64,000 nt of DNA from Vibrio sinaloensis (GCF_000808535.1 NZ_JWLV01000010.1:124001-188000); one strand, 5' to 3'. Shown: positions 37,509 to 49,363, counted from the stretch's first letter. The notes: generated by a model from the sequence alone, not told the origin. Translations and numbers: made by a program.

Positions 37509-39359
37509 TTATTGCACCATACAGTTCAAACAGAAGGCGTAATGGCCTTTCGGGTCGTTAAAGCTCTGCAGTAAATCTGCGTCTGCGTTGACTTGTTTGA
37601 TCACAGGTTGCAGTGCTGGTGGCAGATAGCTGTTAATATCAATCCCGACAGAGACTTTCACTTGATTCATCAAATCTTGAATGAACTGCTGTGCAGGGCT
37701 TAATGGTTCTTCCACCCAGTAAATGTCGTAGTTTTCGACTTCTGCAAGTTCGGCAGCGAGGCTAACGGCATCATCAAAGTCGCCAATGCTATCCACCAAG
37801 CCAAACTTCATCGCATCTTGGCCAGTCCAAACTCGTCCTTGGGCAATGTTATCAAGCTGGGTAAGAGAGATATTACGGTTTTCACTGACCAACTGAGTGA
37901 AGCGTTTGTATCCGTGCTCAATACCAAGTTGGAACGCTTCTGCTGCCCCCTCCGATAAACCTGTCGTCACACCGACATCTGAGAATGGTGATGTGCCAAC
38001 GCCATCGGTGTAGACGCCGAGCTCATTCAATCCTTTCTCAAAGGTGGTGATGACACTGAAAATACCAATAGAGCCCGTCAAGGTCGTTGGCTGCGCGACA
38101 ATGCGGTCAGCACTCATTGAAATCCAGTATCCTCCCGATGCCGCTAAGCTCGACATTGACGCGACAACAGGTTTTCCTGCTTCTTTGAGGGCTTCAATTT
38201 CATTGCGAATCACCTCAGAGGCAAAGGCACTACCGCCCGGGCTGTCCACGCGTAGGACAACCGCTTTGACTTTATCATCATTGCGCGCTTGACGAAGCAG
38301 GGCTGCGACCGTATCGCCTCCGACCGTTCCGCGTGGCTGGCTACCGTCCATAATGGCACCACTTGCTACCACAACAGCGATGTCATTTGTACTGGTGCTA
38401 AATGATGGCGCCATGGTGGGTTGGTAGTCGTAGTAGCTAATATGGTTGTAGCTGTCTTCACCATTGCTCCCAAACACATCAATAAGTTCGGCTCGTACTT
38501 GCTGGCGGGTCGCCAATTGATCAACCAAACCAATGTTCAGCGACAGCGCAGCGAGGTCACCATCGTTTTTCTTTAGTAGCGTTAGGAATTCATCCATGCT
38601 CAGGTTTAGTGACTCAGGCTTAATTTGTCGATTCGCGGCGATATCATCAACAAACGCTCCCCAAAGTTGACTTAACCAACGAGAAGCCGACTCTTTTGCT
38701 TCTTCTGACATGTCATCGCGAACAAAAGGCTCTATGGCAGATTTGTAAGTCCCTACTCGGAATACATGCGTGTTGACGTTGAGCTTCTCGAGTAGCGTTT
38801 TGTAATAGAGTGAGTATGAGCTGTAACCCTTTAGCAGAACCGCACCATCTGGGGCGAGGTACACTTTGTCTGCGTAGCTGGCTAAGTAATATTGGCTCTG
38901 ATTGTAGAATCCGCCAGCGGCATAAATCGGTTTGCCTGACGCTTTAAACTCGTTCAACGCTTTTGCAATGTAGCGAAGTTTAGTTAAGTTGGTTTCAGGC
39001 AAATCGCCAAGAGCAAGCACTAAGCCACTAATTTTAGGGTCATCTTTTGCGTAGCGGAGTGTCTCAACGATATCGAACAAGATATTTTCTTTGGGCAAGT
39101 CTTGACCGATCAAGGAGCCAGTAAACGAATCCATTGGATTGACGTAGTTCGGCTGTTCAACGATAGGGCCAGATAGGTTGAGAATAAGAGCTGACTCAGT
39201 GGGAACGGTTGGCGCTTCGCTTTGTGCGTGAAAATAGACAAAATAGATGATCGCTATTGAGGCTAAGAAAAACAGGTTGGTAAGCGCTAGACGCACAAAG
39301 GTGATGAGTTTCCAAATCCCTTTGAAGAATAGACCGATAAACTTAAATAGTTTTTTCAT
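37509..39359 (-). CDS. sppA: Signal peptide peptidase SppA, 67 kDa form
   Basis: Inner-membrane protease of the ClpP-like fold that degrades cleaved signal peptides. The 616-residue protein has a membrane segment near 22-44 and two tandem peptidase domains. The Ser-Lys dyad is K206 (GTYKSA) and S408 (LAASGGYW), close to the positions in E. coli (209 and 409). ansA follows after 157 bases. AATCTCC and similar bases precede the ATG without a strong ribosome binding site. Confidence 0.95.
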   Translation of the reverse strand: MKKLFKFIGLFFKGIWKLITFVRLALTNLFFLASIAIIYFVYFHAQSEAPTVPTESALILNLSGPIVEQPNYVNPMDSFTGSLIGQDLPKENILFDIVETLRYAKDDPKISGLVLALGDLPETNLTKLRYIAKALNEFKASGKPIYAAGGFYNQSQYYLASYADKVYLAPDGAVLLKGYSSYSLYYKTLLEKLNVNTHVFRVGTYKSAIEPFVRDDMSEEAKESASRWLSQLWGAFVDDIAANRQIKPESLNLSMDEFLTLLKKNDGDLAALSLNIGLVDQLATRQQVRAELIDVFGSNGEDSYNHISYYDYQPTMAPSFSTSTNDIAVVVASGAIMDGSQPRGTVGGDTVAALLRQARNDDKVKAVVLRVDSPGGSAFASEVIRNEIEALKEAGKPVVASMSSLAASGGYWISMSADRIVAQPTTLTGSIGIFSVITTFEKGLNELGVYTDGVGTSPFSDVGVTTGLSEGAAEAFQLGIEHGYKRFTQLVSENRNISLTQLDNIAQGRVWTGQDAMKFGLVDSIGDFDDAVSLAAELAEVENYDIYWVEEPLSPAQQFIQDLMNQVKVSVGIDINSYLPPALQPVIKQVNADADLLQSFNDPKGHYAFCLNCMVQ

Positions 39360-39513
39360 TTAATCTCCGCTGCATAGAAGCAGGTAAAGGCTTATAAGAC
39401 CTTATAATTCCAGATAAGTTACATCCTACTGAAACTAGTATACCCAAACAACTGTAAGATTGATCGGTGTTACAAAAATGTAAACGCTTGTTTGATTTAT
39501 ATTACGATGATGT

Positions 39514-39536
39514 TTATTCTGGTCAGACCAGAATAA
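39514..39536. promoter_or_regulatory. FadR-like operator upstream of fadH
   Basis: A perfect 23-base palindrome centred on 39525, containing CTGGTCAGACCAG. The core matches the known FadR operator pattern (CTGGTCNGACCAG). It ends 13 bases before the fadH ATG. FadR would repress fatty-acid degradation when acyl-CoA is absent. Confidence 0.8.
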
Positions 39537-39540
39537 TTAA

Positions 39541-41562
<2,022 letters not shown>

Positions 41563-41585
41563 CGTCGCCTTACCGAGCAAGTACG

Positions 41586-41621
41586 AAAAAAGAAGACCTC
41601 CGCATGGAGGTCTTCTTTTTT
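41586..41621. terminator. Bidirectional terminator between fadH and purU
   Basis: A 16-base perfect stem (41586-41601 with 41606-41621), GCAT loop, with A and T runs on both sides serving the two convergent genes. Confidence 0.9.
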
Positions 41622-41631
41622 CTGCATGTTT

Positions 41632-42465
41632 TTACAAAATGACGGTTTTGTTGCCGTAGACAAACACATGGTCATTGAGCACCTTGTTAAGCGCTTTGCT
41701 GAGCACGTTTTTCTCAACGTCTCGGCCTGCTTGCGCCATGTCTTGGGCGCTGAAGTTATGATCCACAGGAATTACGTCCTGCTTGATGATTGGCCCTTCA
41801 TCAAGGTCATTGGTTACGAAGTGGGCAGTGGCACCAATGATTTTTACACCACGCTCATACGCCTGTTGGTAAGGTTTAGCACCAATAAACGCAGGTAGGA
41901 AACTGTGGTGAATATTGATGATTTTGTGATGATATTTTTCGACGAATGAAGGCGTTAACACACGCATGTACTTAGCTAACACTAAGTAGTCCGCTTGGTA
42001 TTGGTCGATCACTTCCAGCATTTTTTGCTCGTGCTCTTCGCGATTCAAACCTTCATGAGACACATGGTGGTAAGGAATATCAAACTTTTCCGTTAGGCTT
42101 TGTAGCGTGTCGTAGTTACCGACAACCGCAGCGATGTCCACATCCAAACTGCCATCGTAATTTTTCATCAAGATGTCGCCGATGCAGTGAGCTTCTTTCG
42201 TAACCAGAATCACAATGCGTTTGCGGTTCGAGCCAATTAATTTGCGCTTTGCACCTTGGGGCAGTGCCTGATCAAGGTCAGCAAGGAAAGTTTCATCATT
42301 GAAGTAACCCTCAAGCTCGGTACGCATGAAGAAGTGGCCGCTAGTATTATCAACAAACTCATTATTATGAATGATATTCAGTTGATGCTTGTAACAGATG
42401 TTAGTGATCTTGGAGATCAGTCCAGGCGCATCTGTGCAGTGTGTCAGTAGTGTTTTCTTTTCCAT
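41632..42465 (-). CDS. purU: Formyltetrahydrofolate deformylase
   Basis: Splits 10-formyltetrahydrofolate to formate and tetrahydrofolate, supplying formate for purine synthesis and balancing one-carbon pools. The 277-residue protein has an N-terminal ACT domain (HCTDAPGLISKITNICYKH) and a C-terminal formyltransferase-fold domain with NIHHSFLPAF and DEGPII. GGAAG lies before the ATG. The gap upstream (252 bases to the next gene) shows no clear glycine riboswitch. Confidence 0.95.
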   Translation of the reverse strand: MEKKTLLTHCTDAPGLISKITNICYKHQLNIIHNNEFVDNTSGHFFMRTELEGYFNDETFLADLDQALPQGAKRKLIGSNRKRIVILVTKEAHCIGDILMKNYDGSLDVDIAAVVGNYDTLQSLTEKFDIPYHHVSHEGLNREEHEQKMLEVIDQYQADYLVLAKYMRVLTPSFVEKYHHKIINIHHSFLPAFIGAKPYQQAYERGVKIIGATAHFVTNDLDEGPIIKQDVIPVDHNFSAQDMAQAGRDVEKNVLSKALNKVLNDHVFVYGNKTVIL

Positions 42466-42717
42466 TTAGTTGGTACTTCCGTGAATTATTTTTTTTTATT
42501 TCTGAAATTTATACAGGGCTTCGAACGGTGAAGTAACCCGCATTATAAAAGCTACAATTAAACTAATATCAAGATGGTTTCAACAAATAATCTGACTAAA
42601 TCGTTTGGCTAACCAGCCATGAGAGTTTTTCAAGAGGAGTTCGTGCCTGTATTGGTTCAAAAGTTAAGGTTTGTGTTGAATGGCTATCCCTCTATTGAGT
42701 GTCTTAAGGTGGTATTT

Positions 42718-42918
42718 ATGGATAAAGAACTTCTAGCCCGTAAGCTGTATTCTGAGAGAGTGAGTTCGCTCATTGGTGATAAAGATTTAGATGAAGCTCT
42801 GCTTGATCAAATGTGGGAAAACAAAGCATCGCCAGCGGAAGCGGCAAAAGCGATGACAGAAGAGCATAACGAGTTTAATGGCCCTGCATGGTTATCGCGT
42901 TACCTTAACCGTCGTTAA
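42718..42918 (+). CDS. Small conserved protein of unknown function
   Basis: A 66-residue, charged, probably helical protein: MDKELLARKLYSERV at the start and PAWLSRYLNRR at the end. No membrane segment or signal is present. AAGGTGG (42706-42712) lies five bases before the ATG, a better start than the open frame back to 42619. It stands alone between purU and yoaA with a hairpin after the stop. I do not recognise a family. Confidence 0.65.
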   Translation: MDKELLARKLYSERVSSLIGDKDLDEALLDQMWENKASPAEAAKAMTEEHNEFNGPAWLSRYLNRR

Positions 42919-42941
42919 TCGATCTCAATCCTAATTCTATG

Positions 42942-42967
42942 CGCGCGAATCCAATCGGATTCGCGCG
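42942..42967 (+). terminator. Hairpin after the small unknown gene
   Basis: Eleven-base perfect GC-rich stem (42942-42952 with 42957-42967), AATC loop, followed by TTGCTTTG. It is a probable terminator with an imperfect T tract. Confidence 0.65.
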
Positions 42968-43023
42968 TTGCTTTGAAAACTGCCATAATCCTTCTCCCGA
43001 CGATTTGCTCCTACAGATAATTG

Positions 43024-44952
43024 ATGATCGCAAAAACCTTTTCTTCAGACGGTGCGCTTGGCAAAGCCATACCTGGTTTTCAACCTCGTCAGGCACAGCT
43101 TGATATGGCAGAAGCTGTACAAAATGCCATTAAAACCGACGGCCAGTTAGTGGTTGAGGCGGGCACAGGAACGGGGAAAACGTTCGCCTACCTTGTTCCG
43201 GCACTAATGAGCGGTAAAAAAGTCATCATCAGTACAGGTTCAAAAAACCTTCAAGAGCAGCTTTATCATCGCGATCTACCCTTGATGGTCAGTGCGCTCG
43301 GCTTTTACGGTCAAGTGGCTTTGCTGAAAGGGCGATCAAACTACCTCTGCTTGGATCGCCTCAGTCGGCAAATGGTGGAAAGCCACAGCAACACCGCCGA
43401 TCCAACCTTGCTCAGTCAGCTTGTTAAAGTCCGCTCTTGGGTGAGTGAAACCAATACAGGCGATCTCGGTGACTGTGATGCCATTGCGGAAGATAGCCCG
43501 ATAATCCCTTCGATAACATCGACCAATGACAACTGTTTGGGCAAAGAGTGCCCGAGCTACCAAGACTGCTTTGTTCTTAAAGCGCGTAAAAAGGCAATGG
43601 ATGCAGACGTGGTGGTGGTGAATCACCATTTGTTCCTTGCTGATTTAGCGATAAAAGAGACAGGCTTTGGCGAGCTCATTCCCGAAGCCGATGTGTTTGT
43701 GTTTGACGAAGCGCATCAATTGCCTGATATCGCCAGCCAATATTTTGGTCAGTCGTTATCCAGTCGCCAAATTCAAGAGCTGTGTAAAGATATTGAAATT
43801 GGCTATCGAACCGAAGCAAAAGATATGCGCCAGTTGCAAAAAGCGGGCGAAAAGCTTCTGCAAACGGCGATGGATCTGCGGATTATTCTCGGCGAGCCTG
43901 GTTTTCGCGGTAACTGGCGAGAGGCGATTCAATCACCAAATATTGCCAGAGAAATGGAGCGCCTGCGTGAAGCGCTAGATTTTGTGTTAGAGGTGCTAAA
44001 ACTTGCCTTAGGGCGAAGCCAGTTGCTTGATAGTGCATTTGAACGAGCCAATACCTTACAAGCTCGTCTGACGCGTGTGTGTGAAGTTTCCATTACGGGG
44101 TACTCTTACTGGTTTGATACCACGCCTAGGCACTTTAGTTTGCATATCACGCCACTGTCGGTCGCGGATAAATTTCATGAGCAGATTGAACTTAAGCAAG
44201 GGGCGTGGATATTTACTTCCGCGACTCTGGCCGTTAATGATAATTTCGGCCATTTCACCTCACGTTTGGGGCTTAAACCGGAAAAGCAGTTCTCTTTGCC
44301 AAGTCCCTTTGACTATCAAAGCCAAGCGAAACTCTGTGTGCCGCGTTATTTACCTGAACCCAATAGCCCTGGTCTTGCGGACAAATTAGTGCGCATGCTT
44401 AGTCCTGTGATAGAAAAAAACCAAGGACGTTGTTTCTTCTTGTGTACCTCTCACAGCATGATGAGAGAGCTGGGTGAACGCTTTAGAGAGCAGCTTAGCG
44501 TGCCTGTCTTGATGCAAGGGGAAACCAGTAAACAGAAAACACTGGCAGAGTTTATGGAGCTAGGTAACGCCTTGCTCGTTGCTACCGGCGCTTTTTGGGA
44601 AGGAATTGATGTTAGAGGCGACACGCTCAGCTGTGTTATTATCGACAAATTACCATTTACAGCGCCTGATGACCCATTGCTCAAAGCGCGTATTGAAGAT
44701 TGCCAACTGAAAGGGGGCGATCCTTTTGCTCAGGTACAAATACCTGACGCAGTTATTACGTTGAAGCAGGGTGTCGGGCGACTAATACGAGACAAGAAAG
44801 ACAAAGGGGCGCTGATCATTTGTGACAACCGTTTGGTCACAAGAGACTATGGTAGCGTGTTCTTATCAAGCTTACCGCCTATCCCAAGAACTCGGGATTT
44901 ATCATTGGTCGAGCAATTTCTTGAACAGATTTCAGAAACAACCAACGAATAG
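43024..44952 (+). CDS. yoaA: YoaA, iron-sulfur XPD/DinG-type DNA helicase
   Basis: A superfamily 2 helicase involved in repair of replication problems. The 642-residue protein matches E. coli YoaA throughout. Walker A EAGTGTGKT is near 42-50, the DEAH box is VFDEAHQLPD, and the iron-sulfur cluster cysteines lie in GDCDAI and NDNCLGKECPSYQDCF. E. coli YoaA works with the HolC clamp-loader subunit. The start is ATG 43024; TTG at 43021 is possible. Order yoaA-tsaB-slp-fadD-rnd is as in E. coli. Confidence 0.94.
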   Translation: MIAKTFSSDGALGKAIPGFQPRQAQLDMAEAVQNAIKTDGQLVVEAGTGTGKTFAYLVPALMSGKKVIISTGSKNLQEQLYHRDLPLMVSALGFYGQVALLKGRSNYLCLDRLSRQMVESHSNTADPTLLSQLVKVRSWVSETNTGDLGDCDAIAEDSPIIPSITSTNDNCLGKECPSYQDCFVLKARKKAMDADVVVVNHHLFLADLAIKETGFGELIPEADVFVFDEAHQLPDIASQYFGQSLSSRQIQELCKDIEIGYRTEAKDMRQLQKAGEKLLQTAMDLRIILGEPGFRGNWREAIQSPNIAREMERLREALDFVLEVLKLALGRSQLLDSAFERANTLQARLTRVCEVSITGYSYWFDTTPRHFSLHITPLSVADKFHEQIELKQGAWIFTSATLAVNDNFGHFTSRLGLKPEKQFSLPSPFDYQSQAKLCVPRYLPEPNSPGLADKLVRMLSPVIEKNQGRCFFLCTSHSMMRELGERFREQLSVPVLMQGETSKQKTLAEFMELGNALLVATGAFWEGIDVRGDTLSCVIIDKLPFTAPDDPLLKARIEDCQLKGGDPFAQVQIPDAVITLKQGVGRLIRDKKDKGALIICDNRLVTRDYGSVFLSSLPPIPRTRDLSLVEQFLEQISETTNE

Positions 44953-44964
44953 TTAGAGATTTCA

Positions 44965-45666
44965 ATGAGCGCAAAAATTCTTGCCCTAGATACGGCTACA
45001 GAGAACTGCTCTGTAGCGCTTTTAGTTGATGACAAGGTGTATGTTAGAAGCGAAGTTGCACCACGAGACCACACTAAAAAAATTCTACCCATGGTGGATG
45101 AAGTCTTGAAAGAAGCGGGTGTGGCGTTGGCCGAACTTGATGCTCTGGCGTATGGTCGTGGCCCAGGTAGCTTTACAGGTGTTCGCATTGGCATCGGTAT
45201 TGCACAAGGTTTAGCGTTTGGTGCGGATTTACCGATGATTGGTGTATCGACACTGGAAGCGATGGCTCAAGGCAGCTACCGTAAACATGGTGCAGAGCAC
45301 GTAGCGTGCGCCATAGATGCGCGTATGAGCGAAGTGTACTGGGGACGATTTGCCCGTCAAGAAGATGGCACTTGGTCGCCAGTTGATGCCGAATGCGTCG
45401 TTCCGCCGAGCGTGCTAGCCGAGAATAGTACAGCCGATGAACAGCTTTGGCGCACGGCAGGTACGGGCTGGGCGGCTTATCAAAATGATCTAGAAGGGAT
45501 CCAGTTTAAAACTGAGGAAGGGGATGTGTTATTCCCAGACGCTGAAGATATCGTCTATCTTGCTCAGTTTGAGTTAGCGAAGGGCAATACGGTTGAAGCG
45601 GAAGCGGCAAGTCCAACGTACTTGCGTGACACGGTAGCATGGAAGAAGTTGCCAGGGCGCGAATAA
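44965..45666 (+). CDS. tsaB: tRNA threonylcarbamoyladenosine biosynthesis protein TsaB
   Basis: Non-catalytic partner of TsaD in making t6A37 on tRNA. The 233-residue ASKHA-fold protein begins [17 protein letters not shown] and has the [13 protein letters not shown] loop, both standard for TsaB/YeaZ. It starts 12 bases after yoaA ends and is likely cotranscribed. The other t6A genes are not in the window. Confidence 0.95.
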   Translation: MSAKILALDTATENCSVALLVDDKVYVRSEVAPRDHTKKILPMVDEVLKEAGVALAELDALAYGRGPGSFTGVRIGIGIAQGLAFGADLPMIGVSTLEAMAQGSYRKHGAEHVACAIDARMSEVYWGRFARQEDGTWSPVDAECVVPPSVLAENSTADEQLWRTAGTGWAAYQNDLEGIQFKTEEGDVLFPDAEDIVYLAQFELAKGNTVEAEAASPTYLRDTVAWKKLPGRE

Positions 45667-45695
45667 CCGCGGTTAAACGGCGATAGGCGGATAGT

Positions 45696-45998
45696 ATGGT
45701 ATCAATAAATGGTTTACCTCCTTCATTGCCAGGTCCTAATAAGGCCAACAAGGCAAACAAGAAGAACGAGGTAAATAAAGCGCAGCAAAAAGAGCCTGTC
45801 GGCCAACCATCTAAGGTGGCGAACGCTGTTGCTCAAACTATCCGTCATGTCTCCGAATCTGAAGTACACAAAGCGCAAATCCAATATGATCTTCCCGAAG
45901 GACGAAGTCGTAAGGCCATGGAAGAGTATATGAATGTCATGCACCAAGCTAAACGCGATGAACTATCACAAATGCTTGGTGTCGATATTTACATCTAG
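45696..45998 (+). CDS. Conserved small protein of unknown function
   Basis: A 100-residue protein with a disordered, lysine/asparagine/glutamine-rich N-terminal half (PNKANKANKKNEVNKAQQ) and a helical C-terminal half ending DELSQMLGVDIYI. No signal peptide, membrane segment or known domain is seen. It is set between tsaB and a Slp-family lipoprotein gene, 30 bases after tsaB and 19 before the next start, so it is in the same operon. Vibrio homologues have sometimes been called ParA, but no Walker motif is present. Confidence 0.7.
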   Translation: MVSINGLPPSLPGPNKANKANKKNEVNKAQQKEPVGQPSKVANAVAQTIRHVSESEVHKAQIQYDLPEGRSRKAMEEYMNVMHQAKRDELSQMLGVDIYI

Positions 45999-46017
45999 CT
46001 TCAAAGGTCCACAACGT

Positions 46018-46569
46018 ATGACAATTTTCTCCCGCAGCCTTTTTGTCACGATCTCTCTATTTCTGCTAAGTGCGTGCAGTACCTTGCCTGAAAACTTGAA
46101 ATCTGAAGACCCTCAACTTGTTAGTGATTATACAGTTTGGCAATCCAAGCCCACTGCGAGTGGAAATGTCCGTTTAGGTGGCGTCATCGCCAAAGTGACC
46201 AATCTGCAAAGCAAAACACGTGTCGAAGTGGTTAACTTGCCGATAAGTTCAAACGGAAAGCCAGATATCAGCCAAGAGCCGCAAGGACGTTTTGTTGGTT
46301 ATATTGACGGCTACGCCGAGCCAGCGTCTCTTGCTCAGGGGCGTTTGATCACTCTGTTAGGTCAAAGTATTGGGGCCGAACAAGGCGCAGTAGGTGACTA
46401 TGAGTACGCCTTTCCCGTGATGAAAGTGCAAGGCTTTCATTTATGGCGAATCGAAGAGCGGGTTAGGATTCAGGAAGTAGACAGTTATCTATACCCATGT
46501 CGTGGTCTTTATTGTCGAGAGATGCGTCATAGCAGCCGACAAGGAACGGTGATTCAGGAAGTGAAATGA
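46018..46569 (+). CDS. Slp-family outer-membrane lipoprotein
   Basis: A 183-residue lipoprotein. The signal peptide ends in LLSAC with the lipidated cysteine at about residue 19, and the following serine does not hold it in the inner membrane. The body (VRLGGVIAKVTNLQSKTRVEVVNLPI and GRFVGYIDGYAEP) follows the Slp/YeaY family, induced in starvation in E. coli. The frame extends to 45934 inside the previous gene and is not used. Its stop overlaps the next start by four bases (ATGA). Confidence 0.9.
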   Translation: MTIFSRSLFVTISLFLLSACSTLPENLKSEDPQLVSDYTVWQSKPTASGNVRLGGVIAKVTNLQSKTRVEVVNLPISSNGKPDISQEPQGRFVGYIDGYAEPASLAQGRLITLLGQSIGAEQGAVGDYEYAFPVMKVQGFHLWRIEERVRIQEVDSYLYPCRGLYCREMRHSSRQGTVIQEVK

Positions 46570-47423
46570 CACCAATAGAACAAAGGTACGCCATTCAAGA
46601 TATCGACATTGCGACCCTTGAGTATGGTAACAGCAAAACGGCCGACATATCGGTCGTTTTTTTACATGGGTGGCTGGATAATGCCGCCAGTTTTTCCACG
46701 GTTATGGCAGAGCTTCATCACCTTGAACCGCAATTGCATCTTTGCGCAATCGATTTACCAGGTCACGGTCTTTCTGGGCATAAAAAAGGGTCGAACTTCT
46801 ACCCATTTCACGACTATTTAGACGATATTTACCAATTTTTGGTTAACTTGTCGCCAAACAGAGTGGTGTTGGTGGGGCATTCTCTTGGTGCTTTGATTGC
46901 AAGTTGTTATAGTGCCGCCTTCCCAGAGCAGGTTAGTGGTTTGGTTCAAATAGAAGGGTATGGTCCCTTGGCTGAAACTGAAGAGAATACGCTTAGCAGG
47001 ATCAAAGAGGGTATTACGAGTCGCCAACGGATCAGAAAAAAGCCGGTAAGAGCGATGGCATCGCTGCAAAACGCGATAGAAAGACGCGCGAAAGTGAATG
47101 ACATTGAGGCAAGCCTGATTGCGCCTGTCGTAAAGCGAGGCATTGAGCAGCATGGCGAGCATTGGATTTGGCGCCACGATGTTAAGTTGCAAAGCCAGTC
47201 GCTCTATCGAATGTCGCTTAAGCATGCGCAGTTCATTCGCCAACACATCTCTTGTCCGCAGCGTGTTGTTTTGGGCAATCGAGGCTTTTCACATTTGCCT
47301 ATTTTTCAGCAAGAGGCCTCTGATATGACTCAGTTTGAGGTCATTGAGGGCGGTCATCATTGCCACTTAGAACAACCTTTTAGAGTATCTAACCTAATTT
47401 TTGGCTTAGTTAACAAAATTTAA
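46566..47423 (+). CDS. Alpha/beta-fold hydrolase, substrate unknown
   Basis: A 285-residue cytoplasmic protein with the oxyanion strand FLHGWLDN, the nucleophile elbow GHSLGA (serine), a mid-sequence cap and a C-terminal EGGHHCHLE with the likely catalytic histidine. It belongs to the general esterase/lipase-like group. It overlaps the Slp-family lipoprotein gene by four bases and precedes fadD, but no link to fatty acid use is shown by sequence. Confidence 0.85.
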   Translation: MTPIEQRYAIQDIDIATLEYGNSKTADISVVFLHGWLDNAASFSTVMAELHHLEPQLHLCAIDLPGHGLSGHKKGSNFYPFHDYLDDIYQFLVNLSPNRVVLVGHSLGALIASCYSAAFPEQVSGLVQIEGYGPLAETEENTLSRIKEGITSRQRIRKKPVRAMASLQNAIERRAKVNDIEASLIAPVVKRGIEQHGEHWIWRHDVKLQSQSLYRMSLKHAQFIRQHISCPQRVVLGNRGFSHLPIFQQEASDMTQFEVIEGGHHCHLEQPFRVSNLIFGLVNKI

Positions 47424-47534
47424 ACAAGTGTTTGAGTGTTTCGTGCTCACACGCTTCGCCTGTGCTGTAATAGCGGATGATAAAAACAAGACAATTTCAT
47501 CGGCTTCAGCCAGCTTATTTCGAGGAGTATTACC

Positions 47535-49229
47535 GTGGATAAACCTTGGCTATCACGTTATCCAAGCGATGTGCCAGAGCACATTAACCCAGACCAATAT
47601 CCATCTTTGGTTGAGATGTTTGAGCAGTCAGTACAGAAGTACGCTGACCAACCAGCATTTACAAATATGGGGTCGGTAATGACCTTCCGTAAACTGGAAG
47701 AACGCAGCCGCGCCTTTGCCGCATATCTGCAAAACGATTTGAAATTGCAAAAAGGCGACCGAGTTGCCCTAATGATGCCAAACCTACTGCAATACCCAGT
47801 GGCGTTATTTGGTGTTTTACGCGCAGGTTTGATAGCCGTTAACGTAAACCCACTGTATACCCCTCGAGAGCTAGAGCATCAACTTAACGACTCAGGTGCA
47901 ACGGCGATTGTTATCGTGTCCAACTTCGCCAATACGCTGGAACAAATTGTTGATAATACGCAGGTAAAACACGTAGTACTCACGAGTTTGGGTCAGATGT
48001 TACCGCGAGCAAAAGGAACCATCGTCGACTTCGTGGTGAAATACGTTAAAGGCATGGTGCCAAAATATGATCTGCCGGGTGCCATCTCGATGCGTAAAGC
48101 ACTGCATAAAGGGCGCCGTCTTCAGTACGTGAAACCCTTTATGTCAGGTGATGACATTGCCTTTCTCCAATACACAGGCGGAACAACCGGCGTAGCGAAG
48201 GGCGCAATTTTGACCCATCGCAATATGATTGCCAACGTCATGCAAGCGAAAGGCGCCTATGGTCCAGTATTGTCTGAAGGGCGCGAGTTGGTGGTCACCG
48301 CTTTGCCGCTGTATCACGTCTTTGCTTTGACGGTAAACTGTTTGCTGTTTATTGAAATGGGTGGGCAAAACCTACTCATCACTAACCCACGTGACATTCC
48401 TGGTTTTGTCAAAGAACTCCAGAAATACCCATTTACTGCGGTTACGGGAGTTAATACCTTGTTCAACGCCTTAGTCAACAACGAAGACTTCCATGAGCTT
48501 AACTTTATTAACTTAAAGCTGGCTGTTGGTGGTGGTATGGCCGTTCAGCGAGCAGTAGCCGACCAGTGGAAGAAGACCACAGGTGTGCACCTGCTTGAAG
48601 GTTACGGATTAACAGAGTGTTCGCCTCTGGTCACGGGCAACCCATACGACTTGACTGACTACACGGGTGCGATTGGTTTGCCTGTCCCATCCACTGAAGT
48701 ACGAATTGTCGATGATGAAGGCAACCCACTGCCAAATACAGAAGTGGGCGAGCTTCAAGTACGTGGTCCCCAGGTTATGCAAGGTTACTGGCAACGTCCT
48801 GAAGCGACCAAAGAAGTCATTAATGCGGAAGGTTGGTTATCAACAGGCGATATCGTCAAGTTTGATGAAGAAGGCTTGATCCACATTGTTGACCGTAAGA
48901 AAGATATGATTCTGGTATCGGGCTTCAATGTGTATCCAAATGAGATTGAAGATGTCGTAGCGCTTCATGGCAAAGTGCTTGAAGTTGCGGCGATTGGTCA
49001 ACCTCATGAAGTGTCTGGTGAGATTGTTAAGATCTACGTTGTTAAGCGCGATCCTAGCCTTACTAAAGATGAAGTGATTGCTCACTGTCGTCAACATTTG
49101 ACAGGCTACAAAGTACCTAAGTTGGTAGAGTTCAAAGAAGATCTACCAAAAACCAATGTGGGTAAGATTTTGCGCCGTGTTTTACGTGAAGAAAACGATG
49201 CCAACTTAGCGAAAGCTGAACAAAGCTAA
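47535..49229 (+). CDS. fadD: Long-chain fatty acyl-CoA synthetase
   Basis: Activates imported long-chain fatty acids to acyl-CoA at the inner membrane. The 564-residue adenylate-forming enzyme has the AMP-binding [12 protein letters not shown], the GYGLTECSP segment and the [17 protein letters not shown] motif. The start is GTG (47535) with GAGGAG at 47522-47527. It precedes rnd. Unlike fadH, no clear FadR palindrome is visible in the 111-base gap upstream. Confidence 0.96.
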   Translation: MDKPWLSRYPSDVPEHINPDQYPSLVEMFEQSVQKYADQPAFTNMGSVMTFRKLEERSRAFAAYLQNDLKLQKGDRVALMMPNLLQYPVALFGVLRAGLIAVNVNPLYTPRELEHQLNDSGATAIVIVSNFANTLEQIVDNTQVKHVVLTSLGQMLPRAKGTIVDFVVKYVKGMVPKYDLPGAISMRKALHKGRRLQYVKPFMSGDDIAFLQYTGGTTGVAKGAILTHRNMIANVMQAKGAYGPVLSEGRELVVTALPLYHVFALTVNCLLFIEMGGQNLLITNPRDIPGFVKELQKYPFTAVTGVNTLFNALVNNEDFHELNFINLKLAVGGGMAVQRAVADQWKKTTGVHLLEGYGLTECSPLVTGNPYDLTDYTGAIGLPVPSTEVRIVDDEGNPLPNTEVGELQVRGPQVMQGYWQRPEATKEVINAEGWLSTGDIVKFDEEGLIHIVDRKKDMILVSGFNVYPNEIEDVVALHGKVLEVAAIGQPHEVSGEIVKIYVVKRDPSLTKDEVIAHCRQHLTGYKVPKLVEFKEDLPKTNVGKILRRVLREENDANLAKAEQS

Positions 49230-49257
49230 TCAAGCAGAGCTATGTGATTGATGATAG

Positions 49258-49288
49258 AATGCCGACATTACCCTGTCGGCATTTTTTA
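49258..49288 (+). terminator. Terminator of fadD
   Basis: Ten-base stem (49258-49267 with 49274-49283), a six-base loop and a T tract. Confidence 0.85.
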
Positions 49289-49297
49289 TGCATTTTA

Positions 49298-49363
49298 ATA
49301 CCAATCTAAATAAGCACTTTCCAAGCGATAAACGATAAGGTGGATGCTTATCTAGATTGGTAT
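49298..49363. repeat. Long inverted repeat with ATACCAATC ends
   Basis: Nineteen-base arms (49298-49316 and 49345-49363) match as inverted repeats with one mismatch, separated by 28 bases. The ATACCAAT end is shared with the element at 5414-5523. The right arm reaches to 22 bases before the rnd start. It should fold strongly in either strand of RNA or DNA. Confidence 0.65.

Noticed and set aside
42466..42717. A glycine or folate-type riboswitch upstream of purU
   Set aside because: No matching conserved cores were recognised; only an AT-rich stretch and a weak short dyad are seen.
45696..45998. Annotation as chromosome partitioning protein ParA
   Set aside because: The product has 100 residues with no Walker A motif or ATPase fold.
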